Source of the DNA: Thauera aromatica K172
GTDB lineage: Bacteria; Pseudomonadota; Gammaproteobacteria; Burkholderiales; Rhodocyclaceae
Length of the DNA: 64,000 bases
Assembly (NCBI RefSeq): GCF_003030465.1
Contig: NZ_CP028339.1
Coordinates: forward strand, 868,001 to 932,000
Reading direction: 5' to 3'
Under the pieces are notes generated by a model. The model saw only the letters and a program-made list of their open reading frames with translations. It did no database searches and was not told where the DNA came from. This document shows positions 1 to 10,678 of the stretch, piece by piece. The position numbers and the translations under genes are program-made. Position 1 is the first letter of the stretch; each line of letters begins with the position of its first letter.

Positions 1-99
1 GTCGGTGATGGTGCGCGCCAGCGCTGCCGTCATCCCCACTTCGAGATCCTCGAAGCGGTAACCGTAGAATTCGTGGAAATTCCTGCTCACATCAGTCAT
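1..99 (-). CDS. MaoC-like dehydratase, N-terminal fragment (cut by window edge)
   Basis: Only the first 33 codons are inside the window, read leftward from an ATG at 99. The residues run Phe-His-Glu-Phe-Tyr-Gly-Tyr, then a YRFEDLEVGM segment and ARTITD. This matches the usual opening of MaoC/(R)-specific enoyl-CoA hydratase-like proteins, in which a FEDLEVG-type stretch precedes the hot-dog fold. No catalytic residue is visible because the rest lies outside. It differs in sequence from the complete MaoC-like gene at 8954-9460. Family assignment rests on the N-terminal pattern only, so function is tentative. Confidence 0.5.
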   Translation of the reverse strand, partial: MTDVSRNFHEFYGYRFEDLEVGMTAALARTITD

Positions 100-468
100 G
101 TGGTCCACCTCGCGTCCGGAAAGCTGATCGTGGTGGCCGCAGCGGGTTGCCCTTGCGTGCTGCGGCCGGGTCCATCGCATTTGCATGGAGTGGATGTGCG
201 GAGAGTGCCTGTCTGCACGGTGATTTAGCAAGCCAGGAACGCAGGCAGTGCCGTCGCTCGCATTCATGACGAATACGAGGATATGCCATCTGTGGTCTTC
301 CGGCCAGCCTGGGGCGCCGTTGCAGGTTCGGCCGAATGGTCCGGGGATGGCGTCGGCACACTCGCCAGCGCGGGAGATCCGGGAGGGGCAAGCGTGTCCG
401 CGTGCGGGGCGCCTGGGGGCGTGCGTGCTAAACTCCGCGCCACTCCCCGCAACCCCGCTGGAAACCTC
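100..468. other. Intergenic region upstream of glmU
   Basis: Between the leftward MaoC-like start and glmU there are 369 bases without a convincing gene. Open frames here are continuations of high-GC shadow frames and have no family-like sequence. The only signal I can support is the extended -10 element at 426-434 just before glmU. Confidence 0.5.
426..434 (+). promoter_or_regulatory. Candidate extended -10 promoter for glmU
   Basis: TGC followed directly by TAAACT forms an extended -10 element. No good -35 hexamer sits 17 bases upstream, which is tolerated by extended -10 promoters. The expected start near 441 would give a leader of about 28 bases before the glmU ATG. Seen in sequence; activity is inferred. 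Confidence 0.4.
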
Positions 469-1830
469 ATGGAAGTCGTCGTTCTCGCCGCCGGTCAGGG
501 CAAGCGCATGCGCTCGGTCCTGCCCAAGGTCCTCCAGCCGCTCGCCGGCCAGCCGCTGCTGGCCCATGTGCTGGCGGCCGCGCGCGCGCTCGAGGCGCGG
601 CGCATCTGTGTGGTGCATGGCCATGGCGGCGAAGCGGTGCGCACGCGCCTGGATGCGCCCGACCTCGCCTGGGCGCGGCAGGAACCGCAGCTGGGCACCG
701 GCCACGCGGTGCAGCAGGCGCTGGCGCACCTCACCGACGGCGAGCTGGCGCTGGTGCTGTACGGCGACGTGCCGCTGATCGGCGTGCCCACGCTGCACCG
801 GCTGGTGGCCGCGTCCGGCGACGGGCGCCTCGCGCTGCTGACCGTGACGATGGACGACCCCACCGGCTACGGCCGCATCCTGCGCGACGCCACCGGCCGC
901 GTCGCCCGCATCGTCGAGGACAAGGACGCCCGTGACGAGGAGCGCACGGTGAAGGAAGTGAATACCGGCATCCTCGTCGCCCCGGTCGTCCGCCTGCGCG
1001 ACTGGCTCGGGCGCATCGGCAACGACAACGCCCAGGGCGAGTACTACCTGACCGACATCATCGGGCTGGCGGTCGCCGACGGCGTCGAGGTCGCCAGCGT
1101 GCAGCCGGATACCGTCGCCGAGACCCTCGGCGTCAACAGCAAGGCCCAGCTCGCCGAGCTCGAGCGCCTCTACCAGGCCGGCATCGCCCGCCGTCTGCTT
1201 GACGAGGGCGTCACCCTGATCGACCCCGCGCGCCTCGACGTGCGCGGCGCGCTCCGCTGCGGGCGCGACGTCGAGATCGACGTCAATTGCGTGTTCGAAG
1301 GCGAGGTCGAACTCGGCGACGGCGTGCACATCGGCGCCCATTGCGTGATCCGCAACGCCCGTCTCGGCGCCGGCACCCGCGTTGCGCCGTTCAGCCACCT
1401 CGACGGCACCGCGATGGGCCGCGACTGCGTCATCGGCCCCTACGCCCGCACCCGCCCCGGCACCACGCTGGGCGACGACGTCCACCTGGGCAACTTCGTC
1501 GAGGTCAAGAACAGCGCGATCGCCGACCACTCGAAGGCCAACCACCTCGCCTATATCGGCGACGCCGACGTCGGCCGCCGGGTCAACATCGGCGCCGGCA
1601 CTATCACCTGCAACTACGACGGTGCCAACAAGCACCGCACCGTGATCGAGGACGAGGTCTTCATCGGCTCCGACTCCCAGCTCGTCGCCCCGGTGCGCGT
1701 CGGCCGCGGCGCCACCCTGGGCGCCGGCACCACGCTGACCAAGGACGCGCCGCCCGATCAGCTCACCGTGTCGCGGGCGAAGCAGATGTCGATCGCGAAC
1801 TGGAAGAAACCGCTCAAGCAGCCGCGCTGA
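469..1830 (+). CDS. glmU: Bifunctional UDP-GlcNAc pyrophosphorylase / GlcN-1-P acetyltransferase
   Basis: GlmU makes UDP-GlcNAc for peptidoglycan and LPS by acetylating glucosamine-1-phosphate and then uridylylating it in the cytoplasm. The product is 453 residues, the usual family length. The uridylyltransferase signature LAAGQGKRM lies at residues 6-14 and the GTGHAVQQA and YGDVPL motifs follow. A left-handed beta-helix with hexapeptide repeats fills the C-terminal half from about residue 250. I chose the ATG at 469 because it places the nucleotide-binding motif directly at the N-terminus; the frame is open farther upstream but that extension is not family-like. glmS follows 99 bases downstream, so the pair supplies consecutive steps of one pathway. 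Confidence 0.97.
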   Translation: MEVVVLAAGQGKRMRSVLPKVLQPLAGQPLLAHVLAAARALEARRICVVHGHGGEAVRTRLDAPDLAWARQEPQLGTGHAVQQALAHLTDGELALVLYGDVPLIGVPTLHRLVAASGDGRLALLTVTMDDPTGYGRILRDATGRVARIVEDKDARDEERTVKEVNTGILVAPVVRLRDWLGRIGNDNAQGEYYLTDIIGLAVADGVEVASVQPDTVAETLGVNSKAQLAELERLYQAGIARRLLDEGVTLIDPARLDVRGALRCGRDVEIDVNCVFEGEVELGDGVHIGAHCVIRNARLGAGTRVAPFSHLDGTAMGRDCVIGPYARTRPGTTLGDDVHLGNFVEVKNSAIADHSKANHLAYIGDADVGRRVNIGAGTITCNYDGANKHRTVIEDEVFIGSDSQLVAPVRVGRGATLGAGTTLTKDAPPDQLTVSRAKQMSIANWKKPLKQPR

Positions 1831-1861
1831 ACCCCGCGGGTGTGGCGGCAGGGCGCAGTGA

Positions 1862-1881
1862 CGGGCGATGATCACCGCCCG
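1862..1881. repeat. 20-bp palindrome in the glmU-glmS spacer
   Basis: CGGGCG and CGCCCG arms (six bases each) flank an inner TGATCA palindrome, with one mismatched pair. In RNA this would fold into a compact hairpin about 50 bases before the glmS start. There is no T-run, so it is not a standard terminator. It may affect mRNA processing or be a protein site; neither is shown by the sequence. Confidence 0.4.
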
Positions 1882-1929
1882 CGGCGCACCGGCCGGCACG
1901 ATCCGACAACCGAACAAGGAAGCTCCGCC

Positions 1930-3768
1930 ATGTGTGGCATCGTCACCGCCATCGCTCCCGACAACGTCGTCCCCGTGCTGCTCGAGGGCCTGCGCAAGCT
2001 CGAATACCGCGGCTACGACTCGGCTGGCCTCGCCGTGCTCGCCGGCACGCTCACCCGCCTGCGCTCGGCCGGGCGCGTCGCCGAACTCGCCGCGCTCGCC
2101 GATGCGCACCGGCTTTCCGCCCACGTCGGCATCGCCCACACGCGCTGGGCGACCCACGGCGTGCCCTCCGAGCGTAACGCCCACCCGCACCTCTCGGGCG
2201 GCCTCGCGGTGGTGCACAACGGCATCATCGAGAACTTCGAGGCGATCAAGACCCGCCTGCAGGGCGAAGGCTACGTGTTCGAGTCCGAGACCGACACCGA
2301 GGCCATCGCCCACCTCATCCACCGCAAGCTGCAAGGCGGCACCGATCTGTTCGAAGCGGTGCGCCTGGCCACCGCCGAACTCGTCGGCGCCTACGCCATC
2401 GGCGTGATCGCCGAGGCCGAGCCGGAGCGCGCCATCGTCGCCCGCCGCGGCTCGCCGCTGCTTCTCGGCATCGGTGGCGATGGCGCCGTGGACGGCATGT
2501 ACGCCGCCTCCGACACTGCCGCGCTGCTGCAGGTCACGCGCCGCATCGTCTATCTGGAAGACGGCGACCTCGCCGAGCTGCGCCGCGACGCTTACCGTGT
2601 CGTGCGCGCCGACGGCACACCGGTCGAACGCGCCGAGCACCTGTCGAGCCTGTCGGCCGATGCCGTCGAACTGGGCAAGTACCGCCACTACATGCAGAAG
2701 GAAATCTTCGAGCAGCCCCAGGCGCTTGCCAACACCCTGGAGCTGATCGCCGGCGGCGGCGGCATCAGCGCGCAGCACTTCGGCGCGCGCGCCGCGGAGG
2801 TGTTCGACGGCGTGCGCCGGGTGCTGGTGCTGGCCTGCGGCACCAGCTACCACGCCGGCCTGGTGGCGCGCTACTGGATCGAATCGATCGCCAAACTGCC
2901 GGTCACGGTCGAGATCGCCAGCGAATACCGCTACCGCGAATCGGTGCCTGATCCCGACACCCTGGTCGTGGTGATCTCGCAGTCGGGCGAGACCGCCGAC
3001 ACCCTGGCCGCGCTCAAGCACGCCAAGGCGCTCGGCATGGAACGCACGCTGGCGATCTGCAACGTGCCCGAGTCGGCCATCGTGCGCGAGACCGCGCTGC
3101 GCTTCATCACCCGCGCCGGCCCCGAGATCGGCGTCGCCTCCACCAAGGCGTTCACCACCCAGCTCGCCGCTTTCGCGCTGCTCACGCTGGCGCTCGCCAA
3201 GCTCAACGGCCGCCTGTCCGCCGCCGACGAGGAGCGCCACCTCGGCGCGCTGCGCCACCTCCCGGTCGCGGTGCAGAAGGTGCTGGAGCTCGAGCCCGAG
3301 ATCGAGAAGTGGGCGCAGCGCTTCGCCAGCAAGGAGCACGCGCTCTTCCTCGGCCGCGGCAGCCACTGGCCGATCGCCATGGAAGGCGCGCTCAAGCTCA
3401 AGGAAATTTCCTACATCCACGCCGAAGCCTACGCCGCCGGCGAACTCAAGCACGGTCCGCTGGCGCTGGTGGACAAGGACATGCCGGTGATCGCTGTGTC
3501 GCCGCACGACGAGCTGCTGGAAAAGCTCAAGTCCAACCTGCAGGAAGTGCGCGCCCGCGGCGGCGAGCTCTACGTCTTCGCCGACGCCGGCAGCGAGATC
3601 CCCGAGTCCGAAGGAGTGCACATCCTGCACATGCCCGAGCACTACGGCATGCTGTCGCCGGTGCTGCACGTGATCCCGCTGCAGCTGCTGTCCTACCACG
3701 CCGCGCTGGTGAAGGGGACGGATGTGGACAAGCCGCGCAATCTGGCGAAGAGTGTTACGGTGGAATGA
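1930..3768 (+). CDS. glmS: Glutamine-fructose-6-phosphate aminotransferase (isomerizing)
   Basis: GlmS converts fructose-6-phosphate and glutamine to glucosamine-6-phosphate, the entry step to UDP-GlcNAc. The 612-residue product begins MCGIV, so the cysteine exposed after Met removal is the glutaminase nucleophile. The class-II amidotransferase domain covers roughly residues 1-240 ([10 protein letters not shown] and HTRWATHG motifs). Two SIS sugar-isomerase domains follow ([27 protein letters not shown]), ending in KSVTVE as expected. The start at 1930 is fixed by the required Cys; an upstream in-frame extension is discarded. It lies downstream of glmU, separated by a spacer carrying a palindrome. 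No glmS ribozyme-like sequence is apparent. Confidence 0.97.
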   Translation: MCGIVTAIAPDNVVPVLLEGLRKLEYRGYDSAGLAVLAGTLTRLRSAGRVAELAALADAHRLSAHVGIAHTRWATHGVPSERNAHPHLSGGLAVVHNGIIENFEAIKTRLQGEGYVFESETDTEAIAHLIHRKLQGGTDLFEAVRLATAELVGAYAIGVIAEAEPERAIVARRGSPLLLGIGGDGAVDGMYAASDTAALLQVTRRIVYLEDGDLAELRRDAYRVVRADGTPVERAEHLSSLSADAVELGKYRHYMQKEIFEQPQALANTLELIAGGGGISAQHFGARAAEVFDGVRRVLVLACGTSYHAGLVARYWIESIAKLPVTVEIASEYRYRESVPDPDTLVVVISQSGETADTLAALKHAKALGMERTLAICNVPESAIVRETALRFITRAGPEIGVASTKAFTTQLAAFALLTLALAKLNGRLSAADEERHLGALRHLPVAVQKVLELEPEIEKWAQRFASKEHALFLGRGSHWPIAMEGALKLKEISYIHAEAYAAGELKHGPLALVDKDMPVIAVSPHDELLEKLKSNLQEVRARGGELYVFADAGSEIPESEGVHILHMPEHYGMLSPVLHVIPLQLLSYHAALVKGTDVDKPRNLAKSVTVE

Positions 3769-3795
3769 GTACGGCAAGAGGTCCGGTCTTCGCAT

Positions 3796-5385
3796 ATGGA
3801 TCAAGGAAAGGCTGCTACCGTTTGTTCCCGCCTGACATGGCTGGTCGCGGCATGTATTGTGCCCATGGCCTTGATGGCGGCGGTGCTGCTCGTCTACAGC
3901 TATCAGCGGGAAAGCGCCCAGCGCGTGCGCGACACGGTTGCCATGGCCCGTGCCCTGAGTTCGGTGGTCGATCGTGAATTGGCTGCAGTGGAATCGGCGC
4001 TGCAGGTGCTCGCGACCTCTCCTCACCTGAAATCGGACGACCTTGCCGCGTTTGACGCGCAGGCGCGGGAGGCGCTGTCCAACCACGCTGCCGACAACGT
4101 CGTCCTGACGGATGCCGCCGGACGGCAGTGGGTCAATACGTTCCGCAGTTTCGGTGCGCCCTTGCCGCAACAGGAAATGCCCCAGCTGCGGAAGGTGCTC
4201 GATTCCCGGCGCCCGGTGGTGTCCGACCTGTTCACCGGTCCGCTCATGCAGCGTCCCGCGCTCAGCGTTTCGGTTCCGGTTTTTCGCGATGGCCGCGTCC
4301 ATTACAACCTGAGCATGGGGTTTTTCCCCGATCGCCTGTCTGCGATCCTGGAGGAGCAGCGCCTTCCGCCGGGCTGGATCGGTGAATTGTTCGACGGTGG
4401 GGGAAACCTTGTCGCGCGTACCCACCAGCCGGAACGCTTCGTCGGACAACGGGCAGCACTGTGGCAGGAACCGGAGATCCGGGAGCACGCAGCGGGGGCG
4501 GTCGAGATGCTCAGTGCCGAAGGCATTCCGGTGATCGCCACGTTCAGTCGATCCGCCGTGTCGGCCTGGACGGTGGCCATCAGCGTTCCCCGGGAGACTT
4601 TCACCGCCCGCCTCGAACGACCGCTGGGCTGGCTGATCCTGGGCACGGTCGTGCTGCTCGGTGGCAGCCTTGCTCTCGCATGGCGCTTCGGCGGGCGGAT
4701 TGCCGGGGCCTTTCGCGGGTTGTCCGAGCACGCGCTGCGCCTGGGAAGCGGTCAGGCGGTGACGATTCCTTCTTTCGCGCTGCGGGAGGCCGATGCCGTC
4801 GGCCGGGCCTTGATGGACGCTTCCAGGATGTTGCTCGAGGCGCGCCACGACGCCCATCACGATGCCCTCACCGGTCTCGGCAATCGGGTGCTGCTGAAGG
4901 AAGTTGTCGATCGGCAGCTCGCCTTGTCGCGCAGGCAGGGCGGCGAGCTGGCCCTGCTCTACATTGATCTGGATGATTTCAAGCCGGTGAATGACCGATT
5001 CGGCCATGCCGCGGGGGATGAATTGCTGCGTGCGGTGTCCGACCGCATCCGCGCGGGCATTCGCCGCTCCGATCTGGCGGTGCGACTGGGCGGCGACGAA
5101 TTTGTCGTCGCGATGTTCGCGGCGGGGGGCGCTGCGGCCGACGTCGCGGCAAAGAAGCTGGCGGAAGGCCTTGCCGAGCTTTACGCGGTCGCCGGGGCGG
5201 AAATCCGGATTTCGGTGAGCATCGGCATTGCCGCCAGCGCCGATGGCCGGACGACGAGCGAGAGGTTGCTCGAAGAGGCCGATGCGGCGATGTACCGGAC
5301 AAAGGGGGCGGCCAAGCCGCGCCCCGCTTCCGCCAGCGCGCCGCGCCGGCCAGAGACTTACTCCGACGCGCCGATGAGCAGGTAG
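3796..5385 (+). CDS. Membrane-bound diguanylate cyclase with dCACHE-type sensor
   Basis: Predicted to make cyclic di-GMP in response to an extracytoplasmic signal. The 529-residue protein has a membrane segment at about residues 14-37, a periplasmic region of about 240 residues resembling a double-CACHE sensor, a second membrane segment at about 277-300, and a C-terminal GGDEF domain. The catalytic GGDEF is intact at residues 432-436. An RxxD motif at 423-426, five residues before it, fits the product-inhibition I-site. No EAL domain is present. It starts 27 bases after glmS, but a functional link is not obvious. Its 3' end overlaps the convergent fdhE by 28 bases. The ligand is not identifiable. 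Confidence 0.88.
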   Translation: MDQGKAATVCSRLTWLVAACIVPMALMAAVLLVYSYQRESAQRVRDTVAMARALSSVVDRELAAVESALQVLATSPHLKSDDLAAFDAQAREALSNHAADNVVLTDAAGRQWVNTFRSFGAPLPQQEMPQLRKVLDSRRPVVSDLFTGPLMQRPALSVSVPVFRDGRVHYNLSMGFFPDRLSAILEEQRLPPGWIGELFDGGGNLVARTHQPERFVGQRAALWQEPEIREHAAGAVEMLSAEGIPVIATFSRSAVSAWTVAISVPRETFTARLERPLGWLILGTVVLLGGSLALAWRFGGRIAGAFRGLSEHALRLGSGQAVTIPSFALREADAVGRALMDASRMLLEARHDAHHDALTGLGNRVLLKEVVDRQLALSRRQGGELALLYIDLDDFKPVNDRFGHAAGDELLRAVSDRIRAGIRRSDLAVRLGGDEFVVAMFAAGGAAADVAAKKLAEGLAELYAVAGAEIRISVSIGIAASADGRTTSERLLEEADAAMYRTKGAAKPRPASASAPRRPETYSDAPMSR

Positions 5386-6266
5386 TTCGGGCCGCTGCGC
5401 ACGAACCCGGCGTCATCGACCAGCATGTCCAGTGCGACCGAGGCGAGGTCGTCGGCGATGGGGTCGATGCGGACGTTCCTGCCCTGGACGATGAGCTTGG
5501 TGTAGCTGTCGCAGGCGCCGCAGGATTCGGCGCGGGCGATGCCGTCGTCGCCGTCGATCTCGTGGAGGGTGACCTTCTCGCGGTCACCGCAGGTCACGCA
5601 GGTGGCGTGCGGTACGTGCCATTCGGTGTTGCACAGGGTGCAGTGGACGTAGCGCAGGCCGGCGGCCGGGCCCTCGTTGCGGATCACGCTCACGACCGGC
5701 AGGCTGCCGCACACCGGACAGGTGCTGTGGGCTTCCATCAGCGGCAGCGCGGCGGCATCGAGCTGGCTGGCGATCGAGGTGAGCACCACCTGCAGCGCGG
5801 CCGCAATGTAGGGCAGGCGGGCCATGTCGTCACGATCGGGTTCGCCGTCGAGGAGCTTGCCCGCCAGCTTGTCGAGTTCCTCGGCGCTGGTGATGAGGAG
5901 CGCGTCGAGCGTGTCGCGGGCGCCGACGGGGGCGTTCTCGAGGAGGTCGCCGGCGATGTCGCGCAGGATGTCGCGCCAGACCGCGGGGCGTTCGAACGAG
6001 GCGACGCTGATCGGGGGCATGCGATGCTTGCGCGCCCGCTCCAGCACGTCCGCGGCGGGCGGCGTCAAGCCTGGCCCGGCCGCCGCCAGAGCCTTGTGCT
6101 GGGCCCGCGAGAGGCGGCCGAGGAAGCCGAGCCATTCGCCAAGGCCGTGATGCAGCGCCAGGGCCTCGAAACGCTCGGCACGCGCAAGGAAAACAGTGTC
6201 CGGATCGGGAAGGAGGATCGCCGGGGCCTGGCCCGACGACGGCAATTCGGTGGCTGGGGTGTTCAT
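5358..6266 (-). CDS. fdhE: Formate dehydrogenase accessory protein FdhE
   Basis: FdhE proteins are cytoplasmic rubredoxin-like factors needed for assembly of respiratory, Tat-exported formate dehydrogenases. The 302-residue product has four CxxC pairs at Cys183/186, 209/212, 223/226 and 249/252, spaced as in the family, after a helical N-terminal half. The start at 6266 gives the family-typical length of about 300. No formate dehydrogenase structural genes (fdnGHI or fdoGHI) are in the window, so it is separated from its likely clients. The gene is convergent with the diguanylate cyclase and their coding ends overlap by 28 bases. Confidence 0.9.
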   Translation of the reverse strand: MNTPATELPSSGQAPAILLPDPDTVFLARAERFEALALHHGLGEWLGFLGRLSRAQHKALAAAGPGLTPPAADVLERARKHRMPPISVASFERPAVWRDILRDIAGDLLENAPVGARDTLDALLITSAEELDKLAGKLLDGEPDRDDMARLPYIAAALQVVLTSIASQLDAAALPLMEAHSTCPVCGSLPVVSVIRNEGPAAGLRYVHCTLCNTEWHVPHATCVTCGDREKVTLHEIDGDDGIARAESCGACDSYTKLIVQGRNVRIDPIADDLASVALDMLVDDAGFVRSGPNYLLIGASE

Positions 6267-6381
6267 GGTTTCTCAACAATGGAAAGCGTGCGCAATGATC
6301 GGTGCTGTGTTCTGCTGAAAGCAAGGTAAACGGCAAAAAAAGATGCGACCCCACACACCGGCGCCGTTCCCCGGGGCACCG

Positions 6382-6410
6382 TTAACAAGCGTCGGCGATC
6401 GCGCTATTCT
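6382..6410 (+). promoter_or_regulatory. Candidate sigma-70 promoter for the short-chain dehydrogenase
   Basis: TTAACA (6382-6387) and TATTCT (6405-6410) are separated by exactly 17 bases, five and four matches to consensus. Expected transcription start is near 6417, giving a leader of about 20 bases that holds the GAAGGAG ribosome site before the ATG at 6439. Confidence 0.5.
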
Positions 6411-6438
6411 CGAACCTTTGCTCATCGAAGGAGCCGCA

Positions 6439-7113
6439 ATGGCCAAGACCGCTCTGATCATCGGCGCTTCCCGGGGGCTCGGCCTGGGCCTCGTGCGGCG
6501 CTTTCGCGAGCAGCACTGGGAGGTGGTCGCGACCTGTCGCGATGAGCGGGGGGCGCAGGCGCTGGGCGCGGTCGACGGCGTGCAGGTCGAGCACGTGGAC
6601 ATCTGCGCGCCCGCCAGCCGTGAGGCCCTGGCCGGGCGCCTGGAAGGCCGGAGCTTCGATCTTGTGTTCGTCAATGCCGGCATCCCGGGACCGGCCCACC
6701 GTCAGGTCGGGGCGGCCACCGCGGAGGAGGCCGGGACGCTGTTCCTGACCAACGCCATCGCCCCCGTGCAGATGGCCGAGCGCTTGCTGGCGCGACTCGC
6801 GCCGGACGGCGTGCTCGGGTTCATGAGCTCGGTGATGGGCAGCGTGGAACTGGCCCAGGCGCAGCACCGCCTCTACGGCGCGAGCAAGGCGGCGCTCAAC
6901 CACCTCGTGCACAGCCTGTGGGCCGGTCTGGGTGAAACCGGCCTGACCCTGCTCTGCCTCCATCCGGGCTGGGTGCAGACCGACATGGGCGGCGCCGAGG
7001 CGCCGCTGGACGTGGCGACGAGCACGGAAGGCGTGTGCCGGGTGCTGGCGGAAGCTTCCGGCCGGGGCGGAGTGCACTTCATCGACTACCGGGGACAGGC
7101 TCTGCCCTGGTGA
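6439..7113 (+). CDS. Short-chain dehydrogenase/reductase (SDR)
   Basis: An NAD(P)-dependent oxidoreductase of the classical SDR fold, 224 residues. The cofactor glycine motif GASRGLG lies at residues 9-15, NAG at 79-81, the catalytic Ser near 130 and the YxxxK pair is Tyr146/Lys150. The compact size and short C-terminus resemble the C-factor/sniffer-like SDR branch, for which substrates are poorly known. The ATG at 6439 is chosen because a GAAGGAG ribosome site lies just upstream and the Rossmann motif follows immediately. It stands alone between fdhE (opposite strand) and frmA, so context does not reveal the substrate. Confidence 0.85.
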   Translation: MAKTALIIGASRGLGLGLVRRFREQHWEVVATCRDERGAQALGAVDGVQVEHVDICAPASREALAGRLEGRSFDLVFVNAGIPGPAHRQVGAATAEEAGTLFLTNAIAPVQMAERLLARLAPDGVLGFMSSVMGSVELAQAQHRLYGASKAALNHLVHSLWAGLGETGLTLLCLHPGWVQTDMGGAEAPLDVATSTEGVCRVLAEASGRGGVHFIDYRGQALPW

Positions 7114-7173
7114 GGCCGGGCACGGGGGAACGGTTTCCCGTTTTCCCGTTGCCGGGAGCCTGCCGCCGCGCTC

Positions 7174-7182
7174 TGCTATATT
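7174..7182 (+). promoter_or_regulatory. Candidate extended -10 promoter for frmA
   Basis: TGC followed by TATATT makes a good extended -10 element, with no matching -35 at normal distance. Predicted start is near 7189 and the leader to the frmA ATG would be about 67 bases. Seen in sequence; strength and regulation unknown. Confidence 0.42.
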
Positions 7183-7192
7183 CGGTGCATGA

Positions 7193-8371
<1,179 letters not shown>

Positions 8372-8430
8372 CCCCCGCTGCCGGCGCCGCGGGTGCTGGT
8401 GGCGGGGTGAAGGGACGCGGGCGGGGCGCT

Positions 8431-8859
8431 TCAGGCGCCGGGGGCCGCGCCCGAGAGCAGGGCGACGATCCGCGGCGGCAGCGGCTTCGCCCGGACCCGG
8501 CCCTGTTCGCGATCGAAGGCGGTCCAGACCCGGGTTTCGCTGCATTCGACCGCGATCGTGCCGCCGTTGCGGACGAGGTGGCGGATCTCGAACGCGCTGC
8601 GATGCACCGCCGCAATGCTCGATTCGATGACGATGTCGTCGCCCCAGCGGGACGGGGCCTTGAACCGGGCCTGGTTGTCGACGAGCGGGATGCCGTCGAT
8701 GCCGAACTCGTCGATCATCGATTTCAGCGTCAGCCCGGCGCGCCCGAGCAGGGCATGCACCGAGAAATCGAACCAGACGAAGTAGTGCGGGTTGAAGACG
8801 ATCCCCGATGGATCGCAATGGCCGAATTCGACCTGCAGGGTTCGGGTGTTGGAGAGCAC
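8431..8859 (-). CDS. 4-hydroxybenzoyl-CoA thioesterase-family (hot-dog) thioesterase
   Basis: A 142-residue hot-dog protein predicted to hydrolyse an acyl- or aroyl-CoA. The motif VEFGHCDPSGIVFNPHY contains the family catalytic aspartate (Asp16), in the same surroundings as in Pseudomonas 4-hydroxybenzoyl-CoA thioesterase (DPAGIV). The remainder keeps the family length and a conserved FEIRHLV-type strand. It is encoded 94 bases downstream of a MaoC-like gene on the same strand, suggesting co-expression in acyl-CoA metabolism. The exact CoA ester cannot be read from sequence; YbgC-like lipid roles are an alternative. Confidence 0.8.
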   Translation of the reverse strand: MLSNTRTLQVEFGHCDPSGIVFNPHYFVWFDFSVHALLGRAGLTLKSMIDEFGIDGIPLVDNQARFKAPSRWGDDIVIESSIAAVHRSAFEIRHLVRNGGTIAVECSETRVWTAFDREQGRVRAKPLPPRIVALLSGAAPGA

Positions 8860-8953
8860 GCGGGGTCCTTTTCGTGGCGGGGGCGGTTCCGTCGTTCCGG
8901 CCGGCTGCGGGCAGAGGCCGCGGCAGCCGGCCCCGGCCCCGGCCCGCGGATGG

Positions 8954-9460
8954 TCAGGCTCCGGGAGTGGTCCGGCAGCCGACCAGGTTGACCGCGAGCA
9001 TGCTCAGGACGACTTCGCCACGCTGATTGAGCACTTCGATTTTCGAGCGCACGATCCCCCGGTCCGGCTTCGACGCCGAGCGCCGCGCCTCCATCACCGT
9101 GACCCGGGTGCTGAGCACGTCGTCCGGGCGCACCGGCACGAGCCAGCGCAGCTCGTCGAGTCCGGGGGAGGACAGGCTGGCGTTGGCGCTCAGGTAATGC
9201 TCGGCGTACATCCGCATCATCAGCCCGCAGGTCATCCAGCCGCTGGCGATGAGTCCGCCGAACATCGTGTCGGCGGCCTTGGCCGGGTCGGTGTGGAAGT
9301 CCTGCGGGTCGTAGCGTCGGGCGAACTCGATGATTTCCCGTTCGCTGACCCGCATTTCGCCGAAGCGATGGACGGCGCCGGGGAGGTAGTCCTCGAAATA
9401 GCGGTCGTCGATCGGGCTGGAAAATGTACCCGGATGGGGCGAATGGCATTCTTCGGTCAT
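8954..9460 (-). CDS. MaoC-like (R)-enoyl-CoA hydratase family protein
   Basis: A 168-residue single hot-dog protein of the MaoC/hydratase-2 family, which hydrates enoyl-CoA or related thioesters. The hydratase motif is present in degenerate form: RRYDPQDFHTDPAKA followed by FGGLIASGWMT, where the Asp and His are the usual catalytic pair. The central YFEDYLPGAV segment is typical of the fold entrance. It precedes the thioesterase gene on the same strand with a 94-base gap. Substrate unknown. The ribosome site before the chosen ATG is weak, so the start may be slightly off. Confidence 0.8.
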   Translation of the reverse strand: MTEECHSPHPGTFSSPIDDRYFEDYLPGAVHRFGEMRVSEREIIEFARRYDPQDFHTDPAKAADTMFGGLIASGWMTCGLMMRMYAEHYLSANASLSSPGLDELRWLVPVRPDDVLSTRVTVMEARRSASKPDRGIVRSKIEVLNQRGEVVLSMLAVNLVGCRTTPGA

Positions 9461-9580
9461 GGTCGGGCGGATCCGTGGTGGTTTGCGCCATGATAGCCGA
9501 TCGTGCCGGTCGCGCCCGCCCGGATTCCCGGGGCTTCAGCCTCGTTGGACTGGCCTGGAGCTGGGGGCGCTGGCCCGGCG

Positions 9581-10528
9581 TCAGTCTGGCCCTTGCCGGC
9601 TGTGTGCCTGGGGTGCTGCAGCTGGCTGTGAGGCTGAACCGTCTGACGCCGGCGCGCAGGCCGCAAATCGTGCCGGGTGCAGACCGGCCGCGGACAGATC
9701 GCGGATGAATTCGCTGGAAGCGAGATAATCCAGCTCCGCTTCGCGGGGCGTGGTCAGCGGGTCGCAGGCGATCAGTGCGGGGCAGACGCGGCCTGGGTGC
9801 ACATGGAGCAGTGGGCGGGGGCCGGTCGCGGCGAGAAAACGGCGCATCTTGCTGCCGAAAGGCCGGGCCGGCGAGAAATCGTGCAGGCCGCTGAACCCGT
9901 CGTTGGCAGGAATGCCCGCCGCGTGCAGCTGGCGGTGCAGGGCGAGCCCGAGCACGGTAATGAGCAAGGCCTTGCCCAGGGCTTCACCGCGCTGCAGGCA
10001 GCGCCGCGGGGGTTCGACGCAGTTGCGCACCCATACGCGGCCCGCAGGGTAGCGGTCCAGCAGTTCGGCGACCAGCGCCTCGCGGACACCAGGAAGGACA
10101 TGGACGTGCTGGTGCCCATCCACATGGTCGGGCGGTGCGCCCCAGGCGTCTTCGAACGCGTCGAGCTGTGCCCGTAACTCGTCGCGGATCGCGGCGGTCG
10201 GCAGGCGGCGGGCGAGCGCCCTGGGCAGAAGGTGGCCCAGGGGCGGTAGGCGGCCATTGATGGTCAGGCCGGTGGCACGGCTCAGGGGGGCATGGTCGGT
10301 CAGGGTCAGGTGCAAGCCGGTGTCGAACGCCGCTTCCACGGCAGTCTGGCGCAAGGCCGGGGCGGCTGCACGCCAGCCGGGTAGGGCCGTCATGCAGCTC
10401 GTGGCCGACAGCCGGGCGGTACGGATCAGTGCGATGATGGCGTCGCTGACGCCCGGGGCGAGGCCGTAATCATCCGCGCAGACGACGATCGGGCGCAGTG
10501 GGGCGGGCGGGGCAGAGGAGCGGGGCAT
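9581..10528 (-). CDS. ChbG/HpnK-like carbohydrate deacetylase (YdjC family)
   Basis: A 315-residue member of the YdjC/ChbG/HpnK metal-dependent deacetylase family, acting on N-acetylated sugars or, for HpnK, glycosylated hopanoids. The metal-binding VCADDYG (Asp19-Asp20), the DTGLHLTL strand and the HVDGHQHVHVLPGV motif with its histidines are intact. I start at the ATG at 10528; the open frame extends 30 codons farther but that part is not family-like and would run into the divergent gene. It is divergently transcribed from the GT2/GT-C/GtrA cassette, so it may trim a sugar handled by those enzymes. No hopanoid synthesis genes are in the window, so the HpnK role is unproven. Confidence 0.8.
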   Translation of the reverse strand: MPRSSAPPAPLRPIVVCADDYGLAPGVSDAIIALIRTARLSATSCMTALPGWRAAAPALRQTAVEAAFDTGLHLTLTDHAPLSRATGLTINGRLPPLGHLLPRALARRLPTAAIRDELRAQLDAFEDAWGAPPDHVDGHQHVHVLPGVREALVAELLDRYPAGRVWVRNCVEPPRRCLQRGEALGKALLITVLGLALHRQLHAAGIPANDGFSGLHDFSPARPFGSKMRRFLAATGPRPLLHVHPGRVCPALIACDPLTTPREAELDYLASSEFIRDLSAAGLHPARFAACAPASDGSASQPAAAPQAHSRQGPD

Positions 10529-10678
10529 GCGGGTGTGATCGGATCGACCTTGCGGCAAGGAGCGTGGCGGCAACGGTGGCGCGATGTTGTCCTGCGCCTC
10601 GTGCAGCGTCAACAGCACGGATTGGTTTATCGTTCACCGCCTCGCTTTTTGCCGAGAAACCTAGACCAGGTCCGAACC

